This document shows, piece by piece, positions 28,058-35,722 of a DNA stretch of 64,000 nucleotides. Both the position numbers and the translations under genes were made by a program. Source of the DNA: JAITWN01 sp964437335 (GTDB taxonomy: Bacteria; Pseudomonadota; Gammaproteobacteria; SZUA-140); assembly GCA_964437335.1 (NCBI GenBank), contig CAYTGL010000001.1, positions 124,001 through 188,000 of the forward strand, read 5' to 3'. The notes beneath the pieces are model-generated. The model did no database searches. It saw only the letters and a program-made list of their open reading frames with translations, and was not told where the DNA came from. Numbering within the stretch: the stretch's first letter is position 1; each line of letters begins with the position of its first letter.

Positions 28058-28798
28058 TCACGCCCCTCGGACATCGTCCCGGGGCAGGGGCAACGCGATG
28101 CGCAGGCAATATTCACCGATACCGGCAACCTCCGCATTGCAACGGCCGCCGAGCGCCCCGATCCATGCCTCAACGCCGAGCGGCGCCGGCACTTCACCGG
28201 CGTCGGCGGACGATTCGCGCACGCCGTAATCGCCGTCGCGGATCTCGATCGTGAGCCACCCCTCACTGTATCCGAAATCGATGACGAGTCCCCCGGACAT
28301 CTTGCAGGCGGCCAGCGCATCGAGGCATCTCGCGAGGATATGCGAAACCGCGATGACAAAGTCATCAGGAATCGCGGGCAGGCTGTCCGGCATGCGCAGT
28401 GCGCATTCCCGCCGGTGGCTGATCCGGAACTGGCGGACCAGGCATTCGATAATGTCAGCGAGCGCCGCGTCGGCGGATGGCCGGATGGGGCGGCATTCGC
28501 GGGCAATCAGCGCAATTGAGCGATGGATCGACGAGAGGGTCTGCTGCATTTGCATGATCTTGTCACGTATTTCCGCCTTGCCGGGGCAATGGCGTGACAG
28601 CCAGAACAGGTGAAGATTCAGGACGGTCAGCGCCTGACCGACCTCGTCATGAAGCGCCTGCGTGATTCGCATGCGCAGATCCTCGCATTCGAGGATATTG
28701 TCCAGCGCCATCTGCCGCAAGGCATCACGCGAGAGCCTGACCTCCTGGTCGCTGTCGGGGATGGCGGACGTTGCCTGCCGGTGTCTGCATACGGTCAC
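28058..28798 (-). CDS. NarX-like histidine kinase core with degenerate ATPase domain
   Basis: 246 residues with GTG start and no membrane segment, so probably cytoplasmic. An HisKA_3 dimerisation helix carries the H-box ITQALHDEVGQALTVLNLHL with candidate phospho-His50. The C-terminal part keeps a HATPase-like fold (GLVIDFGYSEGWLTIEIRDGDYG), but the N-box expected near residue 155 reads HILARCLDALAACK instead of the N-x3-NAxKHA form. ATP binding may be weak or lost. It lies upstream of the NarL-type regulator and is probably its partner or phosphatase. Confidence 0.72.
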   Translation of the reverse strand: MTVCRHRQATSAIPDSDQEVRLSRDALRQMALDNILECEDLRMRITQALHDEVGQALTVLNLHLFWLSRHCPGKAEIRDKIMQMQQTLSSIHRSIALIARECRPIRPSADAALADIIECLVRQFRISHRRECALRMPDSLPAIPDDFVIAVSHILARCLDALAACKMSGGLVIDFGYSEGWLTIEIRDGDYGVRESSADAGEVPAPLGVEAWIGALGGRCNAEVAGIGEYCLRIALPLPRDDVRGA

Positions 28799-28899
28799 GT
28801 GTCGATTCCGGATCGCTGCTGCCGCGGACTGATAGCATTACCGCAAATTGGCGCGAAATGAAATAGGAAAATCGCCGATTTGAACGCGAGTCCGCTCCA

Positions 28900-31800
28900 T
28901 CAGGATCCCGGCGAGGCAGGCGCGATATCCCGCAGCAGGTCATATACTGTCTGCAGACGCTGTTCCGGATCGCCCGGTGGCAGCGCGAACCGCAGACGCT
29001 CACCGCCATGAAATCGGTAACGATCAGGATGCCGTTGTACCAGCGTGATCAGTTTCGCGCTGTCTATCGTCGGCGTCGGCCCGAACACCAGGCGCCCATG
29101 ATCGGTCGAGCACTCGATCTTGCGTATGCCCATCGGCATCGCGACGCGCTTGAGCCCGGCGATCAGGAACAGATTACGTACCGGCTCGGGCAGCAGGCCG
29201 AAGCGGTCGATCATCTCGACCTGCAATTCCCGCAATTCCTCCTCGTCCAACGCGCCGGCAATGCGCTTGTACATGACGAGCCGGCTGTGGACATCAGGGA
29301 GATAGGCCTCCGGGATCAGCGCGGGTACGCCGAGCTCGACCTCGGCATCGAGCGCGAGCGGCGCATCGAGCGCGGGTTCCCGGCCGGCCTTCAATGCGGC
29401 GACGGCGCGCTCCAGCAGATCGGAATACATCGAGAATCCGACTTCGTGAATCTGCCCGCTCTGCTCCTCGCCGAGCAGCTCGCCGGCACCGCGGATCTCG
29501 AGGTCATGGGTCGCGAGCGTGAAGCCGGCGCCGAGCGTCTCGATCGATTCGATCGCCTCGAGCCGCTTGATCGCATCGGCGGTCATGGCCTTGCGTTCCG
29601 GCACGACGAGCCAGGCGTAGGCTTGGTGATGCGAGCGGCCGACCCGGCCGCGCAACTGGTACAGCTGCGCAAGCCCGAGGTGATCGGCGCGGTTGATGAT
29701 GATCGTGTTCGCGTTTGGAATATCGATGCCGCTTTCGATGATCGTCGTGCAGACCAGCACGCTGAAGCGCTGATGATAGAAATCGAGCATGATCTGCTCG
29801 AGCTCGCGCTCGGGCATCTGGCCGTGCGCAAGGCGGACCGATGCCTCGGGGACGATCTCCCGCAGCTCGGCGGCGATCCTGTCAATGTTGCGTACTTCGT
29901 TATGCAGGAAGTAGACCTGGCCGCCGCGATGGATCTCGCGCAAACAGGCCTCGCGCAGCAGCGGCCGGCTCCATTCCCGCACGAAGGTTTTGACCGCGAG
30001 ACGCCGCGGCGGCGGTGTCGCGATGATCGACAGGTCGCGCAGGCCGGCAAGCGCCATGTTCAGCGTGCGCGGGATCGGTGTCGCGGTCAGGGTCAGGATG
30101 TCGACCTCGGCACGCAGCGCCTTCAGGCGTTCCTTCTGGCGCACGCCGAAGCGCTGTTCCTCGTCGATGATGACGAGGCCGAGATCCTTGAACCGGATCG
30201 ATGGCTGCAGCAGCTTGTGGGTGCCGATGATGATGTCGATCTCGCCTTGAGCAAGGCGGTCCAGCACCCCGCTCTGTTCCCGGCCGGAGCGAAAACGTGA
30301 CAGTACGTCGATACGCACCGGCATGTCGGCGAAACGATCCTCGAAGTTCCGGCTGTGCTGCTGCGCGAGCAGCGTCGTCGGCACCAGCACGGCGACCTGG
30401 GCGCCACCCTGGACCGCGATGTACGCGGCGCGCATCGCGACCTCAGTCTTGCCAAAACCGACATCGCCGCAGACCAGCCGGTCCATTGGCCGGCCCGAGA
30501 CCATGTCAGCGATGACGTCCCGGATCGCGTCCAGCTGGTCCGGCGTCTCCTCGAACGGAAACGCGGCAGCGAAGGCCGCATACATATCGTCGGGCGGCGG
30601 CAGCACGCGCCCCTGACGGGCCTGGCGTCGGGAATAGATATCGAGCAGCTCGGCGGCGACATCGCGCGCCTGTTCGGCCGCCCGTCGCCGGGCCTTCTGC
30701 CATTGGCCGCTGCCGAGCTTGTGCAACGGCGCGGATTCCGGGGTCGCGCCGGTGTAGCGGCTGATCAGATGCAGCGACGCGACCGGGACATAGAGCTTGT
30801 CACCGCCGGCATATTCCAGTTTCAGGAACTCCGTCTGCACGCCGCCGGCGTCGAGGGTCTGCAGACCGAGATAGCGACCGACGCCATGCTCCTCATGGAC
30901 GACCGGCGCGCCGGGCTCGAGTTCGCCGAGATGGCGGATGATCGCGTCGGCATCGCGCTCGCGCCGTTTGCCACGCCGCCGGCGCTGCATCGCATATTCG
31001 CCGAAGAGCTGGGTCTCGGTCAGGATAGCGATACGGGGGATGTCAATCTGCAGGCCCTGTTCGAGATCGGCGATGGTGATTGCGAGCGGGGTATCACTCT
31101 CGAGAAACGCGCGCCAGCCCGCGACTTCCTGCGGCGGGCGCGACATCGATTCCCGCAGCATCCCGATCAGGGCCTCGCGCCGGCCCGGCGTTTCGACGGC
31201 CAGCAGCACGCGGCCGGGAAACTGGTCGAGAAACTGCTGCAGCGGCGCGAACGGCTGGCGGGCATGCGGCGGCAGGCCGAGTTCGGGCGCCGCGCGCAAC
31301 GCGAAGTCGGCGCAGCCGGGCGCCCCGTCGGTCTCGAACGACTGGAGACGCGCGAGCGGGTGGCGTTCAAGCGCGGCATCGAGCGCGTCGATGTCCAGAA
31401 ACAGTTGTTCAGGCGGCAGTAACGGGCGTTCATTATCGTGACGGCCCTGTTCATAGCGCTCAGCGATCTCTTCCCGGAAGTGGATCGCGGCTGCATCGCT
31501 GCCGTCGAGCACAAGTATCCGGCAGTCTGCGGGCAGGTAATCGAACAACGTCATCGTCTGCTCGAAAAACAGCGGCAGGTAGTATTCGATTCCGGGCGGC
31601 GCGAGGCCATGGCTGACATCGCGATAGACCGGGCAGCGCTGCGGGTCGCTATCGATCAGGCGACGAAATCCCTGGCGGAAGCGATCGATCGCCTCGTCGT
31701 TGAGCGGGAACTCGCGCGCCGGCATCAGCCTGATCCCGTCGACTCGTTCGGTTGAGAGTTGGGTCTCCGGGTCAAAGGTACGGATGCTGTCGATTTCGTC

Positions 31801-32436
31801 GCCGAGCAGATCGATCCGGTACGGGGTGGAGCTTCCCATCGGAAACAAGTCGAGAAGGCCGCCGCGCACGCAGTATTCGCCGTGTTCCATGACCTGGGAG
31901 GCATGGCGATAGCCGCTACGATCGAGGCGCCGGCGCAATTCGTCGATTCCGAGGCGTTCGCCGATCTCGAAGCGCAGGCTGTAGGCATCGAGGAATTCAC
32001 GTGGCGGCAGCCGCACCATCGCGGTCGGCACCGGCAGGATCACGATGCCCTTGTCGAGGCGCGGCAGGCGATAGAGCGCATCGAGCCGCTCCGAGACGAT
32101 GTCCTGGTGCGGGGAGAAGACGTCGTAGGGCAGCGTCTCGCGATCCGGCAGCATCAGCAGCGGGATGTCCGTATCGCCGAGGAAAAAGCGCAGCGCGTGA
32201 TCGAGGCGCTCCGCCGCCGGCATGTCGGGTACGAGTACGATCAGCGGTGCATTATCGCGCGCGGCGGCGTTTGCAATGACCAGCGCGGCGCCGCTGCCGT
32301 AAAGCCGTCCCCAGCGCAAAGCCTTGCCCGGAGTTGGCAGCAGGGGGGCGAACGGGTCTTTGAATCCGGTCGTCGCGGCGTCAATCGGCCCCGGATGCGG
32401 CTGTATTTGGCTGGGGTCTTTGATCGGGGCTGGCAT
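28900..32436 (-). CDS. mfd: Transcription-repair coupling factor Mfd
   Basis: 1178 residues, typical length. Order: UvrB-homology module (1-340), RNA-polymerase interaction domain (around ELEPGAPVVHEEHGVGRYLG, near residue 490), superfamily 2 helicase (Walker A GDVGFGKTEVAMRAA, DEEQ box IIDEEQRFG, motif VI QLRGRVGR) and the C-terminal autoinhibitory TRCF domain. It removes RNA polymerase stalled at lesions and recruits UvrA. The uvrB gene is also in this window at 44.3 kb, but unlinked in operon terms. Confidence 0.97.
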   Translation of the reverse strand: MPAPIKDPSQIQPHPGPIDAATTGFKDPFAPLLPTPGKALRWGRLYGSGAALVIANAAARDNAPLIVLVPDMPAAERLDHALRFFLGDTDIPLLMLPDRETLPYDVFSPHQDIVSERLDALYRLPRLDKGIVILPVPTAMVRLPPREFLDAYSLRFEIGERLGIDELRRRLDRSGYRHASQVMEHGEYCVRGGLLDLFPMGSSTPYRIDLLGDEIDSIRTFDPETQLSTERVDGIRLMPAREFPLNDEAIDRFRQGFRRLIDSDPQRCPVYRDVSHGLAPPGIEYYLPLFFEQTMTLFDYLPADCRILVLDGSDAAAIHFREEIAERYEQGRHDNERPLLPPEQLFLDIDALDAALERHPLARLQSFETDGAPGCADFALRAAPELGLPPHARQPFAPLQQFLDQFPGRVLLAVETPGRREALIGMLRESMSRPPQEVAGWRAFLESDTPLAITIADLEQGLQIDIPRIAILTETQLFGEYAMQRRRRGKRRERDADAIIRHLGELEPGAPVVHEEHGVGRYLGLQTLDAGGVQTEFLKLEYAGGDKLYVPVASLHLISRYTGATPESAPLHKLGSGQWQKARRRAAEQARDVAAELLDIYSRRQARQGRVLPPPDDMYAAFAAAFPFEETPDQLDAIRDVIADMVSGRPMDRLVCGDVGFGKTEVAMRAAYIAVQGGAQVAVLVPTTLLAQQHSRNFEDRFADMPVRIDVLSRFRSGREQSGVLDRLAQGEIDIIIGTHKLLQPSIRFKDLGLVIIDEEQRFGVRQKERLKALRAEVDILTLTATPIPRTLNMALAGLRDLSIIATPPPRRLAVKTFVREWSRPLLREACLREIHRGGQVYFLHNEVRNIDRIAAELREIVPEASVRLAHGQMPERELEQIMLDFYHQRFSVLVCTTIIESGIDIPNANTIIINRADHLGLAQLYQLRGRVGRSHHQAYAWLVVPERKAMTADAIKRLEAIESIETLGAGFTLATHDLEIRGAGELLGEEQSGQIHEVGFSMYSDLLERAVAALKAGREPALDAPLALDAEVELGVPALIPEAYLPDVHSRLVMYKRIAGALDEEELRELQVEMIDRFGLLPEPVRNLFLIAGLKRVAMPMGIRKIECSTDHGRLVFGPTPTIDSAKLITLVQRHPDRYRFHGGERLRFALPPGDPEQRLQTVYDLLRDIAPASPGS

Positions 32437-32535
32437 CAGGGCGTATCGGAATGGCGAAAACGCCGATAGTCTACCAGATGCAGCCAGCGGCGGGACCCTG
32501 CCGCGTTCGCCGACGGCAGCTTCAATCCCGTTTCC

Positions 32536-33081
32536 TCAGTTCCGTTTTTTCAGCAGCACGTAGACCGCACCGGTGCCGCCGTCCTGCGGCCGGGCCGAGC
32601 AGAACGCGAGCACATCATCGCTGCGCTGCAGCCAGCCGTTCAGGCGGGATTTGAGCACCGGTTTCCTGCCGGGTGAACTGAGGCCCTTGCCATGGATGAT
32701 GCGAACGCAGCGCAGGTCGCGGGCCTGGCAACGCGCGATGAAGTCGCGGAATGCGGCCAGCGCCTCGGCGGCGGTCATGCCGTGCAGGTCGAGTTCGGCG
32801 CGGGTCACGTACTGGCCGCGCCGGAGCTTGCGCATCAGGCTGTGCTGCAGTCCCGGCCGCGCGTAGAGCAGTTCGTCGCCGGTCTCGATCTCGGTGCTGT
32901 CGATGTCGAGCGCCAGCATGTCCTTGCGCACCTGGGCATCGTCTTCGCGGGATTTCTGCGGGATCGGCCGGATGCGGACGCGATGCGGCGGCTTGCGTAC
33001 CTGGCGCAGCGGCGTGACGCCCTTGACGCTGTCGCGAAACAGCGCGAGATCCTCGTCGTCGGGGTGCTTTCTGTTCGCCAT
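32536..33081 (-). CDS. Smr-domain protein
   Basis: 181 residues from ATG 33081. The C-terminal Smr domain (about residues 95-181) carries LDLHGMTAAEALAAFRDFI, the conserved HGKG in RIIHGKGLSSPG, and a final DGGTGAVYVLL. The N-terminal part is charged and resembles the DUF-type leader of E. coli YdaL/YfcN (SmrA/SmrB). Such proteins have nicking or RNase activity; SmrB rescues collided ribosomes by cutting mRNA. It lies 99 bases upstream of mfd on the same strand. Confidence 0.88.
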   Translation of the reverse strand: MANRKHPDDEDLALFRDSVKGVTPLRQVRKPPHRVRIRPIPQKSREDDAQVRKDMLALDIDSTEIETGDELLYARPGLQHSLMRKLRRGQYVTRAELDLHGMTAAEALAAFRDFIARCQARDLRCVRIIHGKGLSSPGRKPVLKSRLNGWLQRSDDVLAFCSARPQDGGTGAVYVLLKKRN

Positions 33082-33213
33082 CACGGTTCCGAATGACTGC
33101 CGGTTCAATGCGTTCCGATCCCTCATCGTAGCCGCGCGACGATCGGCAAGGCAAATCTCTATTGACCCGGGGAATACCGATTCAGTACCATTAGCGCCCT
33201 GCATTGCCTCAAT

Positions 33214-33289
33214 TCCCCGGTAGCTCAGTTGGTAGAGCAGGTGACTGTTAATCATCTGGTCGCTGGTTCGAGTCCGGCCCGGGGAGCCA
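33214..33289 (+). tRNA. tRNA-Asn (GTT)
   Basis: A 76-base cloverleaf including encoded CCA. The acceptor stem TCCCCGG pairs with CCGGGGA. The anticodon loop CTGTTAA has GTT at 33247-33249, and GGTTCGAGTCC forms the T-loop. The 3' half, from the anticodon loop on, is duplicated exactly at 42014-42059, so this gene is the integration site of the mobile element. Confidence 0.97.
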
Positions 33290-33290
33290 A
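33245..33290 (+). repeat. attL: 46-bp direct repeat within tRNA-Asn
   Basis: Runs from the anticodon loop to one base beyond CCA and is identical to 42014-42059. The flanking bases differ (A before, A after here; T before, C after at the other copy), which fixes the repeat limits. Confidence 0.95.
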
Positions 33291-33311
33291 ATAAAACAAG
33301 GGCTTATAGAT

Positions 33312-33332
33312 ACCGCCGAAAGGCGGTTTTTT
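33312..33332 (+). terminator. Rho-independent terminator just inside the element, after tRNA-Asn
   Basis: ACCGCC-GAAA-GGCGGT hairpin followed by TTTTTT. It lies on the element side of attL, so the inserted DNA supplies the terminator for the tRNA transcript. Confidence 0.85.
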
Positions 33333-33336
33333 GATA

Positions 33337-33358
33337 TGTACCACTTCTGTACCACTTC
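33337..33358 (+). repeat. Two tandem 11-bp repeats near attL
   Basis: TGTACCACTTC occurs twice back to back. Inverted or variant copies lie near attR (41976-41995), before the integrase gene (41852-41881) and before terS (37566-37575). They could be integrase arm sites or regulator binding sites. Confidence 0.7.
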
Positions 33359-33375
33359 GCGATCCTATGCCATGT

Positions 33376-33394
33376 TGTAACATAACGTGTTACA
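33376..33394. promoter_or_regulatory. Inverted repeat upstream of higB, candidate HigA operator
   Basis: A perfect 7-bp inverted repeat TGTAACA / TGTTACA with a 5-base spacer, ending 9 bases before the higB GTG. The position fits autoregulation by the HigBA complex, as in characterised systems. Confidence 0.6.
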
Positions 33395-33403
33395 CTCCTT
33401 CCC

Positions 33404-33679
33404 GTGATCCGGTCGTGGCGACACAAGGGACTGAAAGAACTGTTCGAGACCGGGAACAGCCGCAAGGTGCGTCCGGATCAACGCAAGCGCGCGCTGAGGC
33501 GCCTCGATGTCCTGGACAAGGCCGCGAACCTGAAAGAGCTCGACGTACCCGGCTTCGGGCTCCATGAACTGCATGGGAAGCCGATACGCTGGGCGATCGC
33601 CGTCAACGGTCCGTGGCGCATTACATTTGAATGGCGGGACGGCGACGCTTTTGAGGTCGATCTTGAGCAATACCACTAG
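33404..33679 (+). CDS. higB: HigB-type toxin (RelE superfamily mRNA interferase)
   Basis: 91 residues, GTG start. MIRSWRHKGLKELFETGN at the N-terminus and GKPIRWAIAVNGPWRITFEW followed by VDLEQYH at the C-terminus are the HigB signature. Family members cleave ribosome-bound mRNA. The toxin gene precedes its antitoxin, the usual higBA order. It sits at the left end of the integrated element and could act as an addiction module or in phage defence. Confidence 0.93.
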   Translation: MIRSWRHKGLKELFETGNSRKVRPDQRKRALRRLDVLDKAANLKELDVPGFGLHELHGKPIRWAIAVNGPWRITFEWRDGDAFEVDLEQYH

Positions 33680-33688
33680 GAGGCAGAC

Positions 33689-33985
33689 ATGAGCAGAGCA
33701 CCCACGCACCCCGGCGCGATCCTTCGCGAGGATGTATTCCCCGCGCTCGGCGTCACTGTGACCGCGGCGGCGCAGGAACTCGGCGTGTCGCGCCAGACCC
33801 TTCACCGGATATTGCGCGAGCAGACCGGCGTCAGCCCGGAAATGGCCGTTCGCCTCGGCAAGTATTGCGGCAACGGCCCCGATCTGTGGTTACGCCTGCA
33901 GGCGGCTCACGACCTCTGGCAGGCTGAGCAGGCCCTTAAGCGGGAATTGAAGGCGATCCCTAACCGTTCGCGCAGGGCAGCCTGA
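33689..33985 (+). CDS. higA: HigA-type antitoxin
   Basis: 98 residues. HPGAILREDVFPALGVTVTA leads into an Xre-type helix-turn-helix (AAQELGVSRQTLHRILREQ), with the HigA-specific GPDLWLRLQAAHDLW after it. It neutralises HigB and probably represses the operon through the inverted repeat at 33376-33394. AGGAGG overlaps the higB stop codon, so translation is coupled. Confidence 0.94.
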   Translation: MSRAPTHPGAILREDVFPALGVTVTAAAQELGVSRQTLHRILREQTGVSPEMAVRLGKYCGNGPDLWLRLQAAHDLWQAEQALKRELKAIPNRSRRAA

Positions 33986-34006
33986 AAACGAAATGGAGGT
34001 TTCGCG

Positions 34007-34531
34007 ATGGATGTCAAAGCTGCCGAACTCTTCCCTGACGCTCGTTTAAAAGCCTTCAAGGACGTTTCAACCGGCTCTATCTTCTGGATGACCTATCAAA
34101 ACAAACCCACTTACGGAATCAAATGCGCACCCGCACATGGCCTTAGGCATCAAGCTAGCGCACTGCTATTCACAGGTCCCGAGTGGACTATGCAGTTTTG
34201 CGGGGCATTAGAAACCGCGACAGTACTCGCCTTCGCTAATTCTTGGAGAATTCAACCCAATCTGAAAATTATCCTGTCGGGTAACGCAGAGACTGATTCT
34301 GGCGCCTTACTGTTCCCGGCAAATGGGGCCAGGTATATATCATGTAAGCTCCGAGATATCAGCCGCTTTCAAGAGTCCGGCTTTGTAAGCCTTGAGGAGT
34401 TTTCCCTTTCGTCCCAGGTCGAGCATTACGGGCAGCCTGCTTTCACTGAATGGGAAATCCTCTTGTTCGATCAGAAAGGGGTAGCTCCTCCACTAAGGAT
34501 ATTCAAGCATTCAGCATCGGCGAGCGCATGA
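34007..34531 (+). CDS. Unknown protein encoded downstream of higBA
   Basis: 174 residues, no recognised domain, no signal peptide and no membrane helix. It starts with ATG 34007 behind GGAGG, 21 bases after higA, so it is probably the third gene of the same transcript. Base composition is clearly more AT-rich than neighbouring genes, suggesting separate acquisition. It contains five cysteines or so spread without a zinc-finger spacing. Its place beside a toxin-antitoxin pair at the end of a mobile element is where cargo genes usually lie; a role in defence or toxin modulation is only a hypothesis. Confidence 0.7.
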   Translation: MDVKAAELFPDARLKAFKDVSTGSIFWMTYQNKPTYGIKCAPAHGLRHQASALLFTGPEWTMQFCGALETATVLAFANSWRIQPNLKIILSGNAETDSGALLFPANGARYISCKLRDISRFQESGFVSLEEFSLSSQVEHYGQPAFTEWEILLFDQKGVAPPLRIFKHSASASA

Positions 34532-34602
34532 TTGCCCTTTTCATATGAGGAGCGTTTCGCGACGCTGAAAAGGAGCGGCAAATCCGCAAGCCGGTAAAAT
34601 CT

Positions 34603-34624
34603 GTGGTGCAATTAATTGCACCAC
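34603..34624. repeat. Perfect 22-bp palindrome
   Basis: GTGGTGCAATT is followed directly by its reverse complement. It sits in the 246-base intergenic zone where the higBA unit and the terminase unit converge. That zone also has a 9-bp GC stem (CCCGCCCGG / CCGGGCGGG at 34674-34698, with TTTTTT at 34710-34715) and a CCCCGG / CCGGGG hairpin further on. It may be an operator, a bidirectional terminator or a packaging-related site. Confidence 0.6.
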
Positions 34625-34673
34625 GGGAGATCAGCATGAGCGCCGGGACGAGCTAGCTTTGTCTGCGAGCATA

Positions 34674-34716
34674 CCCGCCCGGTGCTGAGCCGGGCGGGGC
34701 TTCCCAAGGTTTTTTC
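34674..34716 (+). terminator. Possible terminator for the higBA transcript
   Basis: A 9-bp GC-rich stem with a 7-base loop (34674-34698); a T-run begins 11 bases after the stem. The gap before the T-run makes this weaker than a standard terminator. Confidence 0.45.
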
Positions 34717-34777
34717 GATGTCGGAAAAAGCGCCCCGGCTTCATACCGGGGTGAACCCCTGAGTTCGGGCGGCCGAA

Positions 34778-34969
34778 TCACAAGCCCGCCTTGATGACCA
34801 TTTCCCGCAGCATCAACCGCGCCACCGACAGCGCGGGCAAATCGCGACGCTGCGATGCGCTCGCGCCGAGGATCGGGTGATGCACCTCGATCTTGCCATT
34901 TATCACCGCCATCAGGGCGCTATAGCACTTTCCTTCGTGCTCGATATCGACGCACTGCCAGTCGATCAT
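34778..34969 (-). CDS. Small hypothetical protein at the end of the terminase unit
   Basis: 63 residues, no recognised family. MIDWQCVDIEHEGKCYSALM suggests a small beta-rich fold, with a helical C-terminus. Its ATG overlaps the stop of the preceding coiled-coil gene (34966-34969, ATGA), so it is translationally coupled and probably real. It is the last gene of the leftward operon. Confidence 0.65.
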   Translation of the reverse strand: MIDWQCVDIEHEGKCYSALMAVINGKIEVHHPILGASASQRRDLPALSVARLMLREMVIKAGL

Positions 34970-35709
34970 CCGATGACCGCTTGTAACGCCGCTGCAGCAG
35001 CGGCGGATTTCGCGTAGGCTTCCTCAACTTTTGCCCGCTCCGATTTCGGCCCTTCGATGGATTCGGCGAGCATGACTGAATCGATGAACGATTCCTGCAA
35101 CAATTTCTGCGTTTTTTCGAGAGCTGTGCGCAGGTCGGTGAGGTCGCCGGCTAGTTGTTTTTCGGCGAGACCCCGATACTCGATCATCTGCTGGCGACTC
35201 ATGCCGACTGAGAGTGGGTGCCCCGTAAATACGGCAGAAAGCAACTCGACATCCTCGGCTTCAATCCCTGCCCGAATCGCAGCGCCTCGGTCGGCGTTCG
35301 ACATTTCACGCAGGATGGATCGGATCTCCGGGGCAGTCGCGCTTTCCTTCAAGGCGATGCGCTGGCTGATCTCGGCCTTGAGCTTTTCGAGGCGCAGATT
35401 CAGGTCTCGACTCACGTCGTCATTCGCTGACGCCAGGCGCTTCAATGCTTCATCGGCGGCCTGCGCGAGCTTTCTCCGATGGCCGGTCTCCGTCATTTCC
35501 GGATGCCGATGTTCGGACATGTCTGCAACGGCGTCCCACGCCTTGACCAGGCGTTCGTGCTGAGAAAGCGCGCGGACCAGTACCGCGTCGTCGGCGTGCT
35601 TGCCCGCGTGCTTGCGTATATGGTCTCCGAGCGGTGCGCGAAGTGAAACAGGGCGTGCGGTGCGCCGAAGTTTACTATGCTCGGCTGATATTGGAGTCAG
35701 TGTTGTCAT
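34966..35709 (-). CDS. Coiled-coil phage-type protein of unknown function
   Basis: 247 residues, strongly helical, with heptad-like runs over about residues 70-130 (ADEALKRLASANDDVSRDLN... region) and 180-240. The N-terminus is basic. ATG 35709 has GAGGAAA upstream. It follows terL by 13 bases and probably shares its transcript. In phages, portal or scaffold genes occupy this position, but the protein is far too short for a portal; a scaffold, packaging or capsid-interference factor is conceivable. No family recognised. Confidence 0.7.
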   Translation of the reverse strand: MTTLTPISAEHSKLRRTARPVSLRAPLGDHIRKHAGKHADDAVLVRALSQHERLVKAWDAVADMSEHRHPEMTETGHRRKLAQAADEALKRLASANDDVSRDLNLRLEKLKAEISQRIALKESATAPEIRSILREMSNADRGAAIRAGIEAEDVELLSAVFTGHPLSVGMSRQQMIEYRGLAEKQLAGDLTDLRTALEKTQKLLQESFIDSVMLAESIEGPKSERAKVEEAYAKSAAAAAALQAVIG

Positions 35710-35722
35710 GATATTTCCTCGG

